A DNA stretch of 64,000 bases from Prorocentrum cordatum (GCA_963575745.1 CAUYUJ010017903.1:77001-141000), one strand, 5' to 3'. Shown: positions 1 to 9,257, counted from the first letter of the stretch. Notes: generated by a model from the letters alone, not told the origin. A program made the numbers and translations.

Positions 1-134
1 ACATACCCCCAAAACAAGCTCTCACATATAAAAAGACGCCGCTCTATAATTTAAGAAACGACGTCGTCAATTCTGTGAAATTGACGCCGCATATGCGGCA
101 TCCAACATTAGGCCAAAAAGGCAACGGGGGAGAA

Positions 135-205
135 AACAAGGAAGAAGAAGAGAGGAGGAAAAGGAGGAGGAGGAGGAGGAGGAGGAGGAGGAGGAGGGGG
201 AGGAG
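135..205. repeat. GGA microsatellite
   Basis: A purine-only run of GGA triplets with a few interruptions. Long open frames through it are poly-Arg, poly-Glu or poly-Leu and are not genes. From about 300 to 480 the sequence is a loose GGCCCC/AAGAGGCCC repeat resembling the complement of the arrays at 19.7, 45.3 and 49 kb. Confidence 0.85.
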
Positions 206-479
206 TATGATGAGGTGGAGGAGACGGCGGACGAGCGGAAAGAAGATGAGGTCAAGGCCAGAGAAGCGTGCTCGATAGTTGGCTCCAAGATTGCCCACGA
301 CTGCTCTCGAGGGCCGCTGGAGGGGCCAGATAGGGGCCCACAAGAGCCGAGATGTGAACTTGGGGTGGTTGTCGTTGGCTGTTTACTTCCCGCCCTAAGG
401 TTACCCCGAGACCGCCATCAGGCCCCCAAGAAACCAACCAACAGGCCCCAAGAGGCCCCAGAGAGGCCCGCAGGATGCC

Positions 480-805
480 TTTGGGTGTTGTATGGGTGTC
501 CCCTCTCGGGTTTCATAGTTATCCCTTCTCTTGGGTCAATCGGTGCCCCTCCCACCTCTTGGGTATCATGCCTGTCCCCCGTCTTGGGTTTCATGCCTGT
601 CCCCCCTCTAGGGTTTCATGTCTGTCCCCCTCTTGGGTTTATGGGTGCCCACCCCCCGATTGGGCTTCATCCCCCCCTCCCCTCTACGGGTTTAGGGGAG
701 TCCCCGCTCATGGGTGTCATGGGTGTCCCCCCTCTCTCTGGGCCTTTATGGATCCCCCCCTCGTGGGTTCCATGCATGCCCCCGCCCGTTCTGTGGTTTT
801 ATGTG
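480..805. repeat. Degenerate ~30-bp minisatellite
   Basis: About ten diverged units carry a common core of the type CTCTTGGGTTTCATGCCTGT followed by CCCCC. Unit length varies from roughly 25 to 35 bp. All three plus frames are open over parts of it and give proline-rich repeats, as expected from a repeat rather than from selection on protein. Confidence 0.75.
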
Positions 806-933
806 TCCCTGGTCGGGGATGTAAGTGCCAGGCGCGTTGTTTGAACGCATACTTGTAGATATATACACATATGTATGTATGTAGGCAGCCATCGTGGTAA
901 ATCCTGTGGTGCATCCATTAAGGCATGAACAAT

Positions 934-956
934 TCCTTAGCCAGTTTTGGCTCAAG
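934..956 (+). other. DinoSL relict 1 (upstream of the 974 gene)
   Basis: The segment matches the 22-nt dinoflagellate spliced leader with one substitution and one inserted G, and it ends in TTTTGGCTCAAG. It is followed by ATTTT, not by a GT donor, so it is not an SL RNA gene. DinoSL is added to mRNA by trans-splicing, so a genomic copy just ahead of an intronless ORF implies that a processed transcript was reverse-transcribed and reintegrated. The ORF's ATG starts 18 nt further on. Confidence 0.85.
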
Positions 957-973
957 ATTTTGCCTAGCCACAC

Positions 974-1978
974 ATGTGCACTCGCAGGCCCGCAGTAACC
1001 TTGGACGAACATGCGTGCAAAGCAGCGCTAACGTTGCTGCCAGTGACAGCTTGGACGAAGGAGATGAAATTCATGTCGTACCCTCTGAAGTTCAAGGTCG
1101 CCCCAGACTGGATGAGAGGCAAGAAGATGATACCGTGCGTGGCTGAGATCTTGACGAGGACGGGGGGCTACAACGTTACACAATTGTCCCTTCGAGCTGG
1201 TATGAAAGCGTTCTTCAATGATGGCGACGTGGATGTGGACCCGCACGAGCAGGAGAAAGCAGCTTACTCGATCAGGGCACTGATTTCGCAGATGGCAAAC
1301 CATAAGCGTAAGAAAAGAGAAGTCCCTCGGGTACACAGGCATCAGTGGTCGGTTGTCTTCTACAAGGTCAACGCACAAGTTGTCGACGACGTCATTGCGC
1401 CACCTGACGACAAGGACGATGACGACGTCGAGGTAGTCAACGAGGATGAAAAGAAAGACGTCTGGTCGGTCTCAGACTGCAGCGACCACGAGGCTGAGAA
1501 AACAAACTTGTTCGACTCATCCGACCCTGTCCTGAGATCCCTTCTCAACCACTGCGAGGACATCCCCCTGCCAGCCACAGACGTCCGCAAGCGACGGCGC
1601 CTTTCCTCGAAGACTCCATCATCAGACTGGGCAAAGCCATCCTACTATGCTCGTGCTGTTCAACTCTCTGCTGGTGATGCGGTTCCTGCAGTGTCCCCCG
1701 CGACGTTCGCAGTCCTGCAGAAATCGTTGAAGGCGGAGGAGGCCGCGAAGGTCACTGGGAGCAAGAACGGCGGCAAGGCGAAAAAGACCATCACGAAGGC
1801 TACGAAGGCTACGAGGACCATCAAGAAGGCTACGAAGGGTGTCGGGGACGAGGGCGCCGCGGTGGCGATCTCGTGGCAGCAGTTCTTGAAGAGAGAGCAC
1901 TCCAAGGCGTACCACAAGGCGGTCGTTGAGGCTCAGAGCCAGGGCAAATCCAAGGATGAGGCAAAATCGTGTGGCTAA
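974..1978 (+). CDS. Hypothetical basic nuclear-type protein, 334 aa, probable retrogene
   Basis: I do not recognise a named family. The ORF is intronless and starts at the first ATG after a DinoSL relict. Residues 1-135 look globular. Residues 144-175 are acidic (Asp/Glu run). RKRRR at 205-209 is a plausible nuclear localisation signal. Residues 264-289 form a Lys/Thr/Ala repeat (KATKAT type) like histone H1 or basic dinoflagellate chromatin proteins. The last 35 residues (WQQFLKREHS onward) vaguely resemble the end of an HMG or YABBY-like helix that stops early; this is only a guess. Codons end mostly in G or C and composition differs sharply from the flanking microsatellites, so translation is likely. 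A DNA-associated role is inference from charge only. Confidence 0.75.
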   Translation: MCTRRPAVTLDEHACKAALTLLPVTAWTKEMKFMSYPLKFKVAPDWMRGKKMIPCVAEILTRTGGYNVTQLSLRAGMKAFFNDGDVDVDPHEQEKAAYSIRALISQMANHKRKKREVPRVHRHQWSVVFYKVNAQVVDDVIAPPDDKDDDDVEVVNEDEKKDVWSVSDCSDHEAEKTNLFDSSDPVLRSLLNHCEDIPLPATDVRKRRRLSSKTPSSDWAKPSYYARAVQLSAGDAVPAVSPATFAVLQKSLKAEEAAKVTGSKNGGKAKKTITKATKATRTIKKATKGVGDEGAAVAISWQQFLKREHSKAYHKAVVEAQSQGKSKDEAKSCG

Positions 1979-2224
1979 GCCGCAGGGGGGACGAGACTTT
2001 CAGAGTTGCGTGAGCAACGCAGCAAAGGCGAACACAGCGAGTATCTATGAGTGCATTGCCATTTTCTTCAGTCTCGAGCGCCCTGATGGGGAGTCAGTTG
2101 CGCACCGTTTGCACGAGTTGGTGTTCACTCTCAACATCACTCATCCTCGATGCCGTTGCCGTCAACGTATCATTCATATTCCTGCTTGTCCTTCCATCGT
2201 CTTCTGCACTTGGCTGCCATCCCC

Positions 2225-2370
2225 TTTTATCCTCCTCCTCCTCCTCCTCACGCTCCTCCTCCTCCTCCTCCTCCTCCTCTTCCACCTCCTTCCCCTCCTC
2301 CTCCTCCTCCTCCTGCTCCTCCTCCTCGTCCTCCTCATGGGTGGCCCGAGACGTTTAAGAAACCAGGCGG

Positions 2371-2414
<44 letters not shown>

Positions 2415-2940
2415 CTGATGCTGATGCTGATGCTGATGATGACGATGACGACGATGATGATGATGATGCTGATGATGCTGATGATGATGATGGCGATGTG
2501 GAGTAGGAGGAGGAGGAGGAGGGAGGAGGAGGAGGAGGAGGAGGAGCCTCGAGGAGGAGGAGGAGGAGGAGGAGGAGGAGGAGGAGGAGGAGGAGGAGGA
2601 GGAGGAGGAGGAGGAGGAGGAGGAGGAGGGGGAGGAGGAGGAGGAGGAGGAGGAGGAGGGAGGAGGAGGAGGAGGAGGAGGAGGAGAGGGAGGAGCAGGA
2701 GGAGAAGCAGGAGGAGGAGGAGAGGGAGGAGGAGGAGGGGGAGGAGGAGGAGGAGGAGGAGGAGGGGAAGGAGGGGGAGGAGGAGTGGGAGGAGGAGCAG
2801 GAGGAGGAGGAGGAGCAGGAGGAGGAATAGGACGAGGAGGCGAACGAGGAGGATGAGGACTGCGAAGATGATGATGACGAGGAGAAGGAGCATGAGGACG
2901 GAGAGGAGGACTGGGAGGTGCAGATGAGTAGGATGGGAAA
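2225..2940. repeat. Compound CTC, GAT and GGA microsatellite
   Basis: Three blocks adjoin: a pyrimidine CTC block (about 2230-2335), GAT/GCT/GAC triplets (about 2370-2495) and a long GGA block (about 2503-2830) decaying into mixed purines. The switch from pyrimidine-rich to purine-rich on one strand is abrupt. Open frames here are homopolymeric and are not annotated. Confidence 0.9.
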
Positions 2941-2959
2941 GGGTAGGAGGAAGAGGGGG

Positions 2960-2991
<32 letters not shown>

Positions 2992-3066
2992 CTGATGATG
3001 ATGGTGATGATAATGATGATGATGATGATGAGGATGATGATGAGGATGAGGATGAGGATGAGGATG

Positions 3067-3128
<62 letters not shown>

Positions 3129-3129
3129 A

Positions 3130-3178
<49 letters not shown>

Positions 3179-3300
3179 GGAGGAGGAGGAGGAGGAGGAG
3201 GAGGAGAAGGAGGAGGAGGATGAGGAGGAGGGAAGGATGAGGAGGAGGAGGGGAGGAGGAGGAAGAGGAGGAGGAGGAGGAGGAGGAGGAGAAGGAGGAT
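2960..3300. repeat. GAT then GGA microsatellite
   Basis: About 70 GAT triplets with occasional GAG/GCT variants pass into GGA triplets near 3177. It ends shortly before the DinoSL relict of the next gene. Confidence 0.9.
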
Positions 3301-3401
3301 TATGTGTGAGCTAATGGCTGAGAGATCGCACCAGCTGGTGATGGAGGATCACACGAGGGTAGGGGCAACAGCTCGGTCGTCGGCACCCTCCACGTCCACG
3401 A

Positions 3402-3422
3402 TCCGTAAGCATGCGGCTCAAG
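3402..3422 (+). other. DinoSL relict 2 (upstream of the 3481 gene)
   Basis: The segment begins TCCGTA and ends GGCTCAAG, the two outer blocks of DinoSL. It is 21 nt long against 22, with changes in the central T run. It is followed by AGCTC and has no GT donor. The match is weaker than relict 1, but its position 58 nt before the ATG of an intronless ORF matches the other genes of this cluster. Confidence 0.55.
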
Positions 3423-3480
3423 AGCTCGCTCGTCTTCGGCGCCTGAACGTATTCAGTGCACATCGTGCGCGTTTCGCCTG

Positions 3481-3942
3481 ATGTCCCAAGCGCCCGACAC
3501 GTTCCAAGCCGAATCGGAGCCAGAGGACCAGCCGGCCGTGGCGGCACATTCTGCAGAAGATGCCGAGGCTGCCGAGGCCATCGACGTGGAGTCGGAACAT
3601 GTCGGCCCGTCGAAAGAGGAGATTGATCGCTACATCGACGAGCTGGAGAACGTGAAGCTAGTCATTGGCTCGTGGTTATCGGCCGTGCCGCGCAACAAGT
3701 ACACGAGCATGATTCTCAGCGAGGTGGAGGGGTTGGCCGTCGAGGCAGCGACACTGAGCAGCAACATCGACCAGGCGGAGACTTGTACGGATCCAGAAGT
3801 GAGCGTGGTAGGGGGCAGCTCGACGGTGCAATCAGTTACTAATCTCTTGGCCCGCTACCGCGACCTCGCAGAGGCAGTCCAGCCACTGCTTGTTCAGAAC
3901 GAGGACGGCCAGAAACCTAGCAAGGCCCCCAAATGCTCCTAG
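3481..3942 (+). CDS. Hypothetical small helical protein, 153 aa, probable retrogene
   Basis: There is no recognised domain. The first 45 residues are acidic and Ala-rich, as in a disordered leader. Residues about 44-105 and 115-138 look helical, with regular Leu/Val/Ile spacing (for example DELENVKLVIGSWLS and LLARYRDLAEAVQPLL). The C-terminus is short and Lys/Pro-rich. No signal peptide or membrane segment is seen. The start is the first ATG after the DinoSL-like segment, and the ORF is uninterrupted. Codon use is G/C-ending and unlike the flanking repeats, which supports real coding. The protein may be cytoplasmic or nuclear, and function is unknown. Confidence 0.65.
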   Translation: MSQAPDTFQAESEPEDQPAVAAHSAEDAEAAEAIDVESEHVGPSKEEIDRYIDELENVKLVIGSWLSAVPRNKYTSMILSEVEGLAVEAATLSSNIDQAETCTDPEVSVVGGSSTVQSVTNLLARYRDLAEAVQPLLVQNEDGQKPSKAPKCS

Positions 3943-4049
3943 AACCGTGAGCATGAGCGAGCGGACAATCACAGTCAACATCCGCATCGATGTCATCGGC
4001 ATCGTCATCACCAGGGTACTATCGTCATTGCATTTGGGGAGGAATATTA

Positions 4050-4320
4050 TGAGGAGGCGAAGGAGTAGGAGTAGGAGTAGGAGTAGGAGTAGGAGTAGGA
4101 GGAGGAGGAGGAGGAGGAGGAGGAGGAGGAGGATTCTCTGCGAGACGCATGCTGAGATATCGTAAGAAAGGCCATTACTTCCCAACAATGAGGACGGGGG
4201 AAGGAGGGGGAGGAGGAGGAGGAGGAGGAGGAGGAGGAGGAGGAGGAGGAAGAGGAGAATCAGGATGAGGAGGAGGAAGAGGAGGAGGAGGACTAGGAGG
4301 AGGAGGAGGAGGAGGAGGTG
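4050..4320. repeat. GAGTAG and GGA microsatellites
   Basis: A hexameric AGTAGG run passes into GGA triplets (to about 4133). After a 60-bp non-repetitive gap, a second GGA block runs from about 4197. The 4320-4520 interval that follows shows no gene. Confidence 0.85.
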
Positions 4321-4534
4321 GAGTGTGTGAGCGTGTGTGAAAGAGTAGCAGGAGGCGGCGCGCTTGTTTCCCATGATCCAAACCGCAACGTAACTGGAGG
4401 CGTTCTGCCGACAAAGCGAATAGCGTGATAATGTGCGATGCTGTGCAAGAATACAATGAGTAGGAGTGCCGTGAGGAATTTGGAGGTGAAGTAGGAGAAG
4501 GACCCCAGTGCCACGCAAGGCAGATTATGGTAAG

Positions 4535-4900
4535 GATGATGAGGAGGATAATGAGGAGGATGATGAGGAGGACGAGGAGGAGAAGGGTGATGATGAGGAG
4601 GAGGCGGAGGATAATGAGGAGGAGGGGGAGGAGGCGGACGAGGAGGTGGAGGAGGAGGAGAATGTGGATGATGATGCTGATGATGATGATGAGGAGGAGG
4701 GGGAGGAGGAGGATGAGGAGGAGGAGGAGGAAGACCACTGTTATGACGACCAGTTTCCGACCCAGGAACATCAGAAAACAGAAAAAACAGAAAAAGACAG
4801 AAAAAAACAGACACAGACAGAAACACAGAAAAACAGAAAAATACAGAAAAATACAGAAAAAGACAGACATATGCAGAAAGTCAGAACACATCAGAAACAT
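4535..4900. repeat. GAG/GAT microsatellite followed by AGAAAAACAG minisatellite
   Basis: Mixed GAG/GAT triplets run to about 4738. Then about ten diverged copies of a 10-11 bp ACAGAAAAAG-type unit follow (4770-4900). The same unit reappears in both orientations in the hairpin at 5.18-5.33 kb. Confidence 0.85.
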
Positions 4901-5039
4901 ACAGATAAAACAGATAGGGACAGAAACAACACCACTCAATGAATCCTTAAGGGTGAAGGGGAGGAGGAATGAGAAGGAACAGCAGGGCGATGAGGAGGAG
5001 GACGAGTTGAGCATTTGAAAAAAAGGAACATTGCAAATC

Positions 5040-5145
5040 CGATTCTTGTTCACATGCCGAGGAGGAGGATGAGGAGGAAGAGGAGGAGGACGAGGAGGAG
5101 GATGAGGACGACGAGGAGGAGGAGGAGGAGGAGGAGGCTGCGGAT
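5040..5145. repeat. GGA/GAC microsatellite
   Basis: Purine-rich triplets, mainly GGA with GAC and GAT variants. No coding evidence. Confidence 0.85.
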
Positions 5146-5182
5146 AAGCGTGTTGAATCAACTTTCCGACTCAGGAACAACG

Positions 5183-5330
5183 AAACCATACTAAAGATAG
5201 AAAAAACAGAAAAAGACAGAAAAAGACAGAAAAAGACAGAAAAAAAACAGGCGGAAGTCCTAGAGACATCCTCAAACTTTGAGTCTGTCTTTTTCTGTCT
5301 TTTTCTGTCTTTTTCTGTTTTTTCTGGTTT
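5183..5330. repeat. Long A/T hairpin of opposed AGAAAAAGAC arrays
   Basis: The left arm holds four to five AGAAAAAGAC units (to about 5250). The right arm (about 5283-5325) holds the exact complement, GTCTTTTTCT units. The loop is about 30 bp. Arm complementarity is nearly perfect over about 40 bp, so the transcript or single strand could fold into a long stem. Confidence 0.85.
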
Positions 5331-5631
5331 TCCTGTCTGTCCTATGATTTGTGTCGTGGTTCCTGTCTTGCTCTGGGCCAGCACAACGAAACCAGAAAAA
5401 CCATAGCGCCTAGCTGGCGCCCAAAGGAATCCGATTGGCCACTCCTCCGATTTTGAATTTGCCGTTCTGTAGTTGATGTTTGTTTGTCGGTGCCCCCCGT
5501 GTCCCAGAAACGCTGTTCCAGGACACGGAGGCCGTGGCCCTACTCATCCTCCTCCGTAAGGCAAAGCGCCAATCAAGCGCCCGAGGGAATCCGACTGGCC
5601 CCCCCCGGCCACCCTCTTCATCCTTCTCCCC

Positions 5632-5652
5632 CCGTAGTCGGCTGGGTCCAAG
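5632..5652 (+). other. Candidate DinoSL relict 3 (upstream of the 5701 gene)
   Basis: Ungapped alignment to the last 21 nt of DinoSL gives 14 matches, concentrated at the ends: it starts CCGTAG and ends TCCAAG. The middle is diverged. Taken alone it would be weak. It is reported because it sits 48 nt before the start codon of an intronless ORF, like the relicts of the neighbouring genes. Confidence 0.4.
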
Positions 5653-5700
5653 CTACCTTCGAGGGCGTGGGGATTCGCGCTGGTGTGCCAGGCATCAGCG

Positions 5701-6675
5701 ATGGCCCCGAAGAAAGCTGCCGCCAAGAAACTGATCGAACCCCTGCAGGTCTCGGAGGAACATCTTCAGAAGGCTAAGCAGATCATGGAGGATCAAGCGG
5801 AGGCAAAACGGCAACGCTCTAACATGTCATATTGGTTGTCGGCCAACGCGAAGAAGGAGGAGTACGACAATTCCCCCATCGACGTGCGGCGCCAGTTCTT
5901 CCACTCTTTCGTCGCGGACAGCATTGCCAAGAAGGGCGACATGACGACGGGCAGGGAGATCAAGACAGGCAAGATTATCGAGAAGACCTTCGAGTGGGTG
6001 GGGAAGGAGAGGATGATCACTCTCATCGGGGAAAAAAAGGCCCAGTCTAAGATAGACTCGGGCAAACTCGAGCACCGCCCTGATCGGGACACTGGCGCGG
6101 ACGGGGAATGGGACCGCGAGTACAAGCTCTACACAGATCAAGGCAGTAGCCACGAGTCGGACTTCTCGAACATGAAGCTGGACAACACGGAGTCGCTCGA
6201 GGGCGAGGCTGCGGTGAAAGACGCCCAGGAGAAGCTCACGAGCGCTGCCATGCACATGGCAGGCAACGGGACGAACACGATACTGAAGAGGGAGGACATG
6301 GGCCCCAGCGACGGTGGCAGCGTCGGTCTAGATGGCGCATTCTCGGAGACTGCGAACACCTTGATGAAGGACCCGAGGAAGGTACACAGGCGCGTGCACG
6401 ACCAGCTCACCAACCTCAAGGAGATGTTTGGTCTGACGGCCGCCAACAAGTACTCCGCAGCTCTGCGCGATGACGTCGCCAAGTTGGTGCCGAAATTCTC
6501 CAACATCTACAAGGGGATGGAGAAGATCGTGATCAGTTCGGAGAACGACCAGGCGAAGTGCCTCGCTTGCGCCATGAAGTACGACAAGCTCGTCGAGAGC
6601 TACACGGAGGTGAGCGAGTGGTACGGCAAGATGATCAAGCCAGCCTCCAAGCGCAAGGCCGCCAAGGGCAACTGA
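5701..6675 (+). CDS. Hypothetical soluble protein, 324 aa, probable retrogene
   Basis: No family recognised. I chose the ATG giving MAPKKAAAKK over an in-frame site six codons upstream, because the Lys-rich start and its context look better. The N-terminus is basic and helical. Residues about 45-110 include the Phe/Arg-rich stretch RRQFFHSFVADSIAKKG. Residues about 125-160 are acidic and polar. The C-terminal 120 residues look helical, contain a CLAC pair and end in a basic KRKAAKGN tail. There are no signal peptide or membrane segments. The ORF has no interruption and codons are G/C-ending. Nuclear location is suggested only by the two basic ends. Confidence 0.75.
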   Translation: MAPKKAAAKKLIEPLQVSEEHLQKAKQIMEDQAEAKRQRSNMSYWLSANAKKEEYDNSPIDVRRQFFHSFVADSIAKKGDMTTGREIKTGKIIEKTFEWVGKERMITLIGEKKAQSKIDSGKLEHRPDRDTGADGEWDREYKLYTDQGSSHESDFSNMKLDNTESLEGEAAVKDAQEKLTSAAMHMAGNGTNTILKREDMGPSDGGSVGLDGAFSETANTLMKDPRKVHRRVHDQLTNLKEMFGLTAANKYSAALRDDVAKLVPKFSNIYKGMEKIVISSENDQAKCLACAMKYDKLVESYTEVSEWYGKMIKPASKRKAAKGN

Positions 6676-7050
6676 AACTACTTGGGTGACGGCTTCCGTC
6701 AACGCCTCATGAGGGCGTTTCCCACTGGAGTACGTGGTTCGGCCGAGGCTCAAACATGTCTAAAACAATGTATGTGGGAAACGCGCTTATGTGTTGCTCT
6801 CTCGGTTCGCCTGCGCAGCTTCCGAGTGGATTCGGCGGCGCCTCTGGGTCTAGAGATGGGGAGCAGGCGTGCGCGAGAATCGTCCTCAGCATCCTGCACC
6901 CCCTCCTCCTCTCACGGGCACCCGTCTCGACCGTTGCGCTTGCAGGCGCTGCCATTCATCGAGAGAAATTGCAGACATTCAGACACAGCCAGCACCACAC
7001 ATAAACATAGCAAACACTATACAAACTGTTAAATTAACGCTCCACATCCT
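6676..7050. other. Intergenic, no gene seen
   Basis: The sequence is mixed in composition and follows the stop codon of the previous gene. Short frames here are not convincing on either strand, and no poly(A) tract marks the end of a retroposed copy. A short A/C-rich stretch precedes the ATC repeat. Confidence 0.6.
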
Positions 7051-7054
7051 CCTC

Positions 7055-7155
7055 ACCGCCACCATCATCGTCATCGTCATCGTCGCCTTTGTCATGGTCA
7101 TCAACATCACCATCGTCGCCATCATCATCATCATCATCATCATCAGCATCATCAC

Positions 7156-7190
<35 letters not shown>

Positions 7191-7290
7191 CCATCATCCC
7201 CGTCATCATCGTCATCATCATCACCATCACTACCATCACCACCTTCAGTAGTACCCTCATCACCATCATCACCATCGTCGTTCCCTTCCC
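7055..7290. repeat. ATC microsatellite
   Basis: About 75 triplets of the ATC/ACC class, the complement of the GAT repeats elsewhere. It ends directly at a DinoSL relict. Confidence 0.9.
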
Positions 7291-7296
7291 CATCAT

Positions 7297-7318
7297 TCCA
7301 TAGCCATTTGGGCTCATT
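7297..7318 (+). other. DinoSL relict 4 (upstream of the 7331 gene)
   Basis: An ungapped 22-nt alignment to DinoSL has about 18 matches, including TAGCCATTT and GGCTCA. The last two bases differ from AG and no GT donor follows. It lies 12 nt before the ATG of the 623-aa ORF. Confidence 0.7.
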
Positions 7319-7330
7319 CGTGTTGGCAAC

Positions 7331-9202
7331 ATGCACTTCGCACTGAAGTACATTGCACTTCTGTATTGCATCCATGTTGTAAATGCTCTTCGCACTGATG
7401 CCATGTCGATGCGGACAGGTAGCATAAAGAAGCGGCTTTGTTCGGGTACCGATGCGCTTCCGTCTTCTGCGACGCCGTCTTCTTCGAGGCCGTCGCTGAG
7501 GGAGCTCCGAGCCCAGTCCGAGACTGTCCAGTCCAGTTCGCCAGCGCTTCGGACTGGCGGTGTAAAACAAAAGGTGGCTCGGTTGGACGAGGCCGTTACT
7601 GTGGAGACGCCATTGAATTCGGCCTTGAGGCGCGACTGGGCACGCGGCCAACTGCCTTCGAACAAAGTGTTCGAGTATGCACCCGCTGCCGCCAAACAAG
7701 GTGCAGATCACGTTGGGCGCCTTGATCGCAACCCAGACCCCCGCCATGCACACCGAGAGTTGGTTGCTGCTTTCGGTTTCCCTGTGGGGGCGCCTGAAAT
7801 AGAATGGATAGAGGTACCGACCGCAAAAGGACATCTGCCCGTTCCGATCCTATGTCCTCTTGCATTGTTCGAGAAAGTGGTTGAACAACGCACGATGTTT
7901 GAACAGTCGATCATGGGTGCACCTGGTGACATTGAATCATTCTGGGACGGCCTGCGGGGTCACCCTACGTGCCCCGACGACGTTGATGCACGTACAATCG
8001 CATGTGGATTGCACGGTGACGGAGCACCGACGACAAAGAACGACGGTTTGTTCACAATCGCTTGGAATTCACTTCACGTGAGCGGGGCAACGCGAGAAAC
8101 AAGGCACCTCTATGCAGTCATCCCGAAATCGTTGATCACGAATGGAACGCTGGAGCGGATTTTTGAAAGATTTGCATGGTCAATGAATGCGTTGGCATCT
8201 GGCAACCTTCCCGAGCTCGATTGGCTTGGCAATCCAGTGCAGCATGCGGGCAGGCGCTTGGCTCAAGGATGGAGACTCAAAGTAATTCAGCTCAGAGGAG
8301 ATTGGGAATTGTTTTGTCAATCGTTAGGGTTTCCTGCCCCCGTGGGGGTCCCAAGAATGTGCTGGATGTGCAACGCATCGCCAGAAGGCGAGTTGCGGTG
8401 GTCCCGTTTTGGCCCAGGCGCTCCGTGGCAATCGACTTGCAAGACGCATGAGTCATACGCAGCAGAGCTCGCTGCATCGGGACAGAACCTGCCAAAGCTT
8501 TTCACAATCCATACTTTGAAACTGGAAGGGGTGCTCGTTGACGTGTTACATTGCCTGGATCAAGGAGTGCTGTCTCACTTTATCGGAAACGTGTTTTACG
8601 AGGTGTTGCCTTTGCTGGGCCCCAACCAACGGACGCAGCTGGCCCGCCTCAACGAGATGGTAACAGACTGGTACGCTGTCAACAAGATAAAGAACAGGCT
8701 GGGTGGAAAACTGACGCTCGCTCGGATTAGGGCAGGCGGCGGTTGGCCGATACTGAAAGCCAAGGCTGCAGCAACGCGTTCCTTGCTGAAGTTTTCATTG
8801 CATTTATGCAGGGTCCACGACAATGGGTCTGTCCACGACTCGCGGCGGCTCCACGCCGCGACCTTGCTAGACAGGTTCTATGACATAATCTCGGCTGAGC
8901 CATTGTTCATGTCGCTGGGCGCAAGGAGGGAGCTAGCCGACATCCCGCATCTTTTTGCAAATGCGTACGCTCGGTTGTCAGAGGAGGCCCTCGCGCAGAG
9001 GGTGCGCAAATGGAAGTTGATACCGAAGTTCCATATGTTCGAACACCTAGGGGAGCGACAGTGCTTCATAAATCCAAGGCAGTGCTGGACGTATTCAGAT
9101 GAAGACAACCAACGCATCATTAAAGCGTTGGGCTTGAGTTGCCACCCAAAGACAATTGCCGCTGTAGTTCTATTCAAATGGCTCATCCAGATGTTCGAGT
9201 AA
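7331..9202 (+). CDS. Large protein with HGDG, CxxC and DxLHxLD motifs, transposase-like, 623 aa
   Basis: An intact, intronless ORF begins 12 nt after a DinoSL relict. Residues 1-135 are Ser/Thr/Ala-rich and low in conservation signals. From about 140 the protein looks globular. It shows HGDG at 228-231, CWMC at 344-347, the block DVLHCLD at 404-410 leading into a hydrophobic helix, and PKFHMFEHL at 565-573 followed by YSDED at 588-592. Spaced Asp/His/Glu plus a CxxC pair recall large DDE-type transposases (CACTA, Plavaka or KDZ-like) and a protein type I associate with multicopy dinoflagellate genes. This is motif recognition only. I saw no terminal inverted repeats flanking it, so it may be a retroposed or domesticated copy. 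An alternative is an unrelated dinoflagellate-specific enzyme. Confidence 0.75.
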   Translation: MHFALKYIALLYCIHVVNALRTDAMSMRTGSIKKRLCSGTDALPSSATPSSSRPSLRELRAQSETVQSSSPALRTGGVKQKVARLDEAVTVETPLNSALRRDWARGQLPSNKVFEYAPAAAKQGADHVGRLDRNPDPRHAHRELVAAFGFPVGAPEIEWIEVPTAKGHLPVPILCPLALFEKVVEQRTMFEQSIMGAPGDIESFWDGLRGHPTCPDDVDARTIACGLHGDGAPTTKNDGLFTIAWNSLHVSGATRETRHLYAVIPKSLITNGTLERIFERFAWSMNALASGNLPELDWLGNPVQHAGRRLAQGWRLKVIQLRGDWELFCQSLGFPAPVGVPRMCWMCNASPEGELRWSRFGPGAPWQSTCKTHESYAAELAASGQNLPKLFTIHTLKLEGVLVDVLHCLDQGVLSHFIGNVFYEVLPLLGPNQRTQLARLNEMVTDWYAVNKIKNRLGGKLTLARIRAGGGWPILKAKAAATRSLLKFSLHLCRVHDNGSVHDSRRLHAATLLDRFYDIISAEPLFMSLGARRELADIPHLFANAYARLSEEALAQRVRKWKLIPKFHMFEHLGERQCFINPRQCWTYSDEDNQRIIKALGLSCHPKTIAAVVLFKWLIQMFE

Positions 9203-9257
9203 TGGCGTGTCACGTTGCCTTCACTTGCGGACGAAGCAATGCACTCAAAACATCAGC

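Noticed and set aside
2174-2893. Minus-strand 239-codon Leu/Pro/Ile-rich frame, and similar poly-Met, poly-Asp, poly-Gly frames at 2.9, 4.5, 7.1, 9.3, 17.6, 38.0, 48.0, 52.7 and 54.0 kb
   Set aside because: They are translations of trinucleotide microsatellites, open on several frames at once, with no unique sequence inside.
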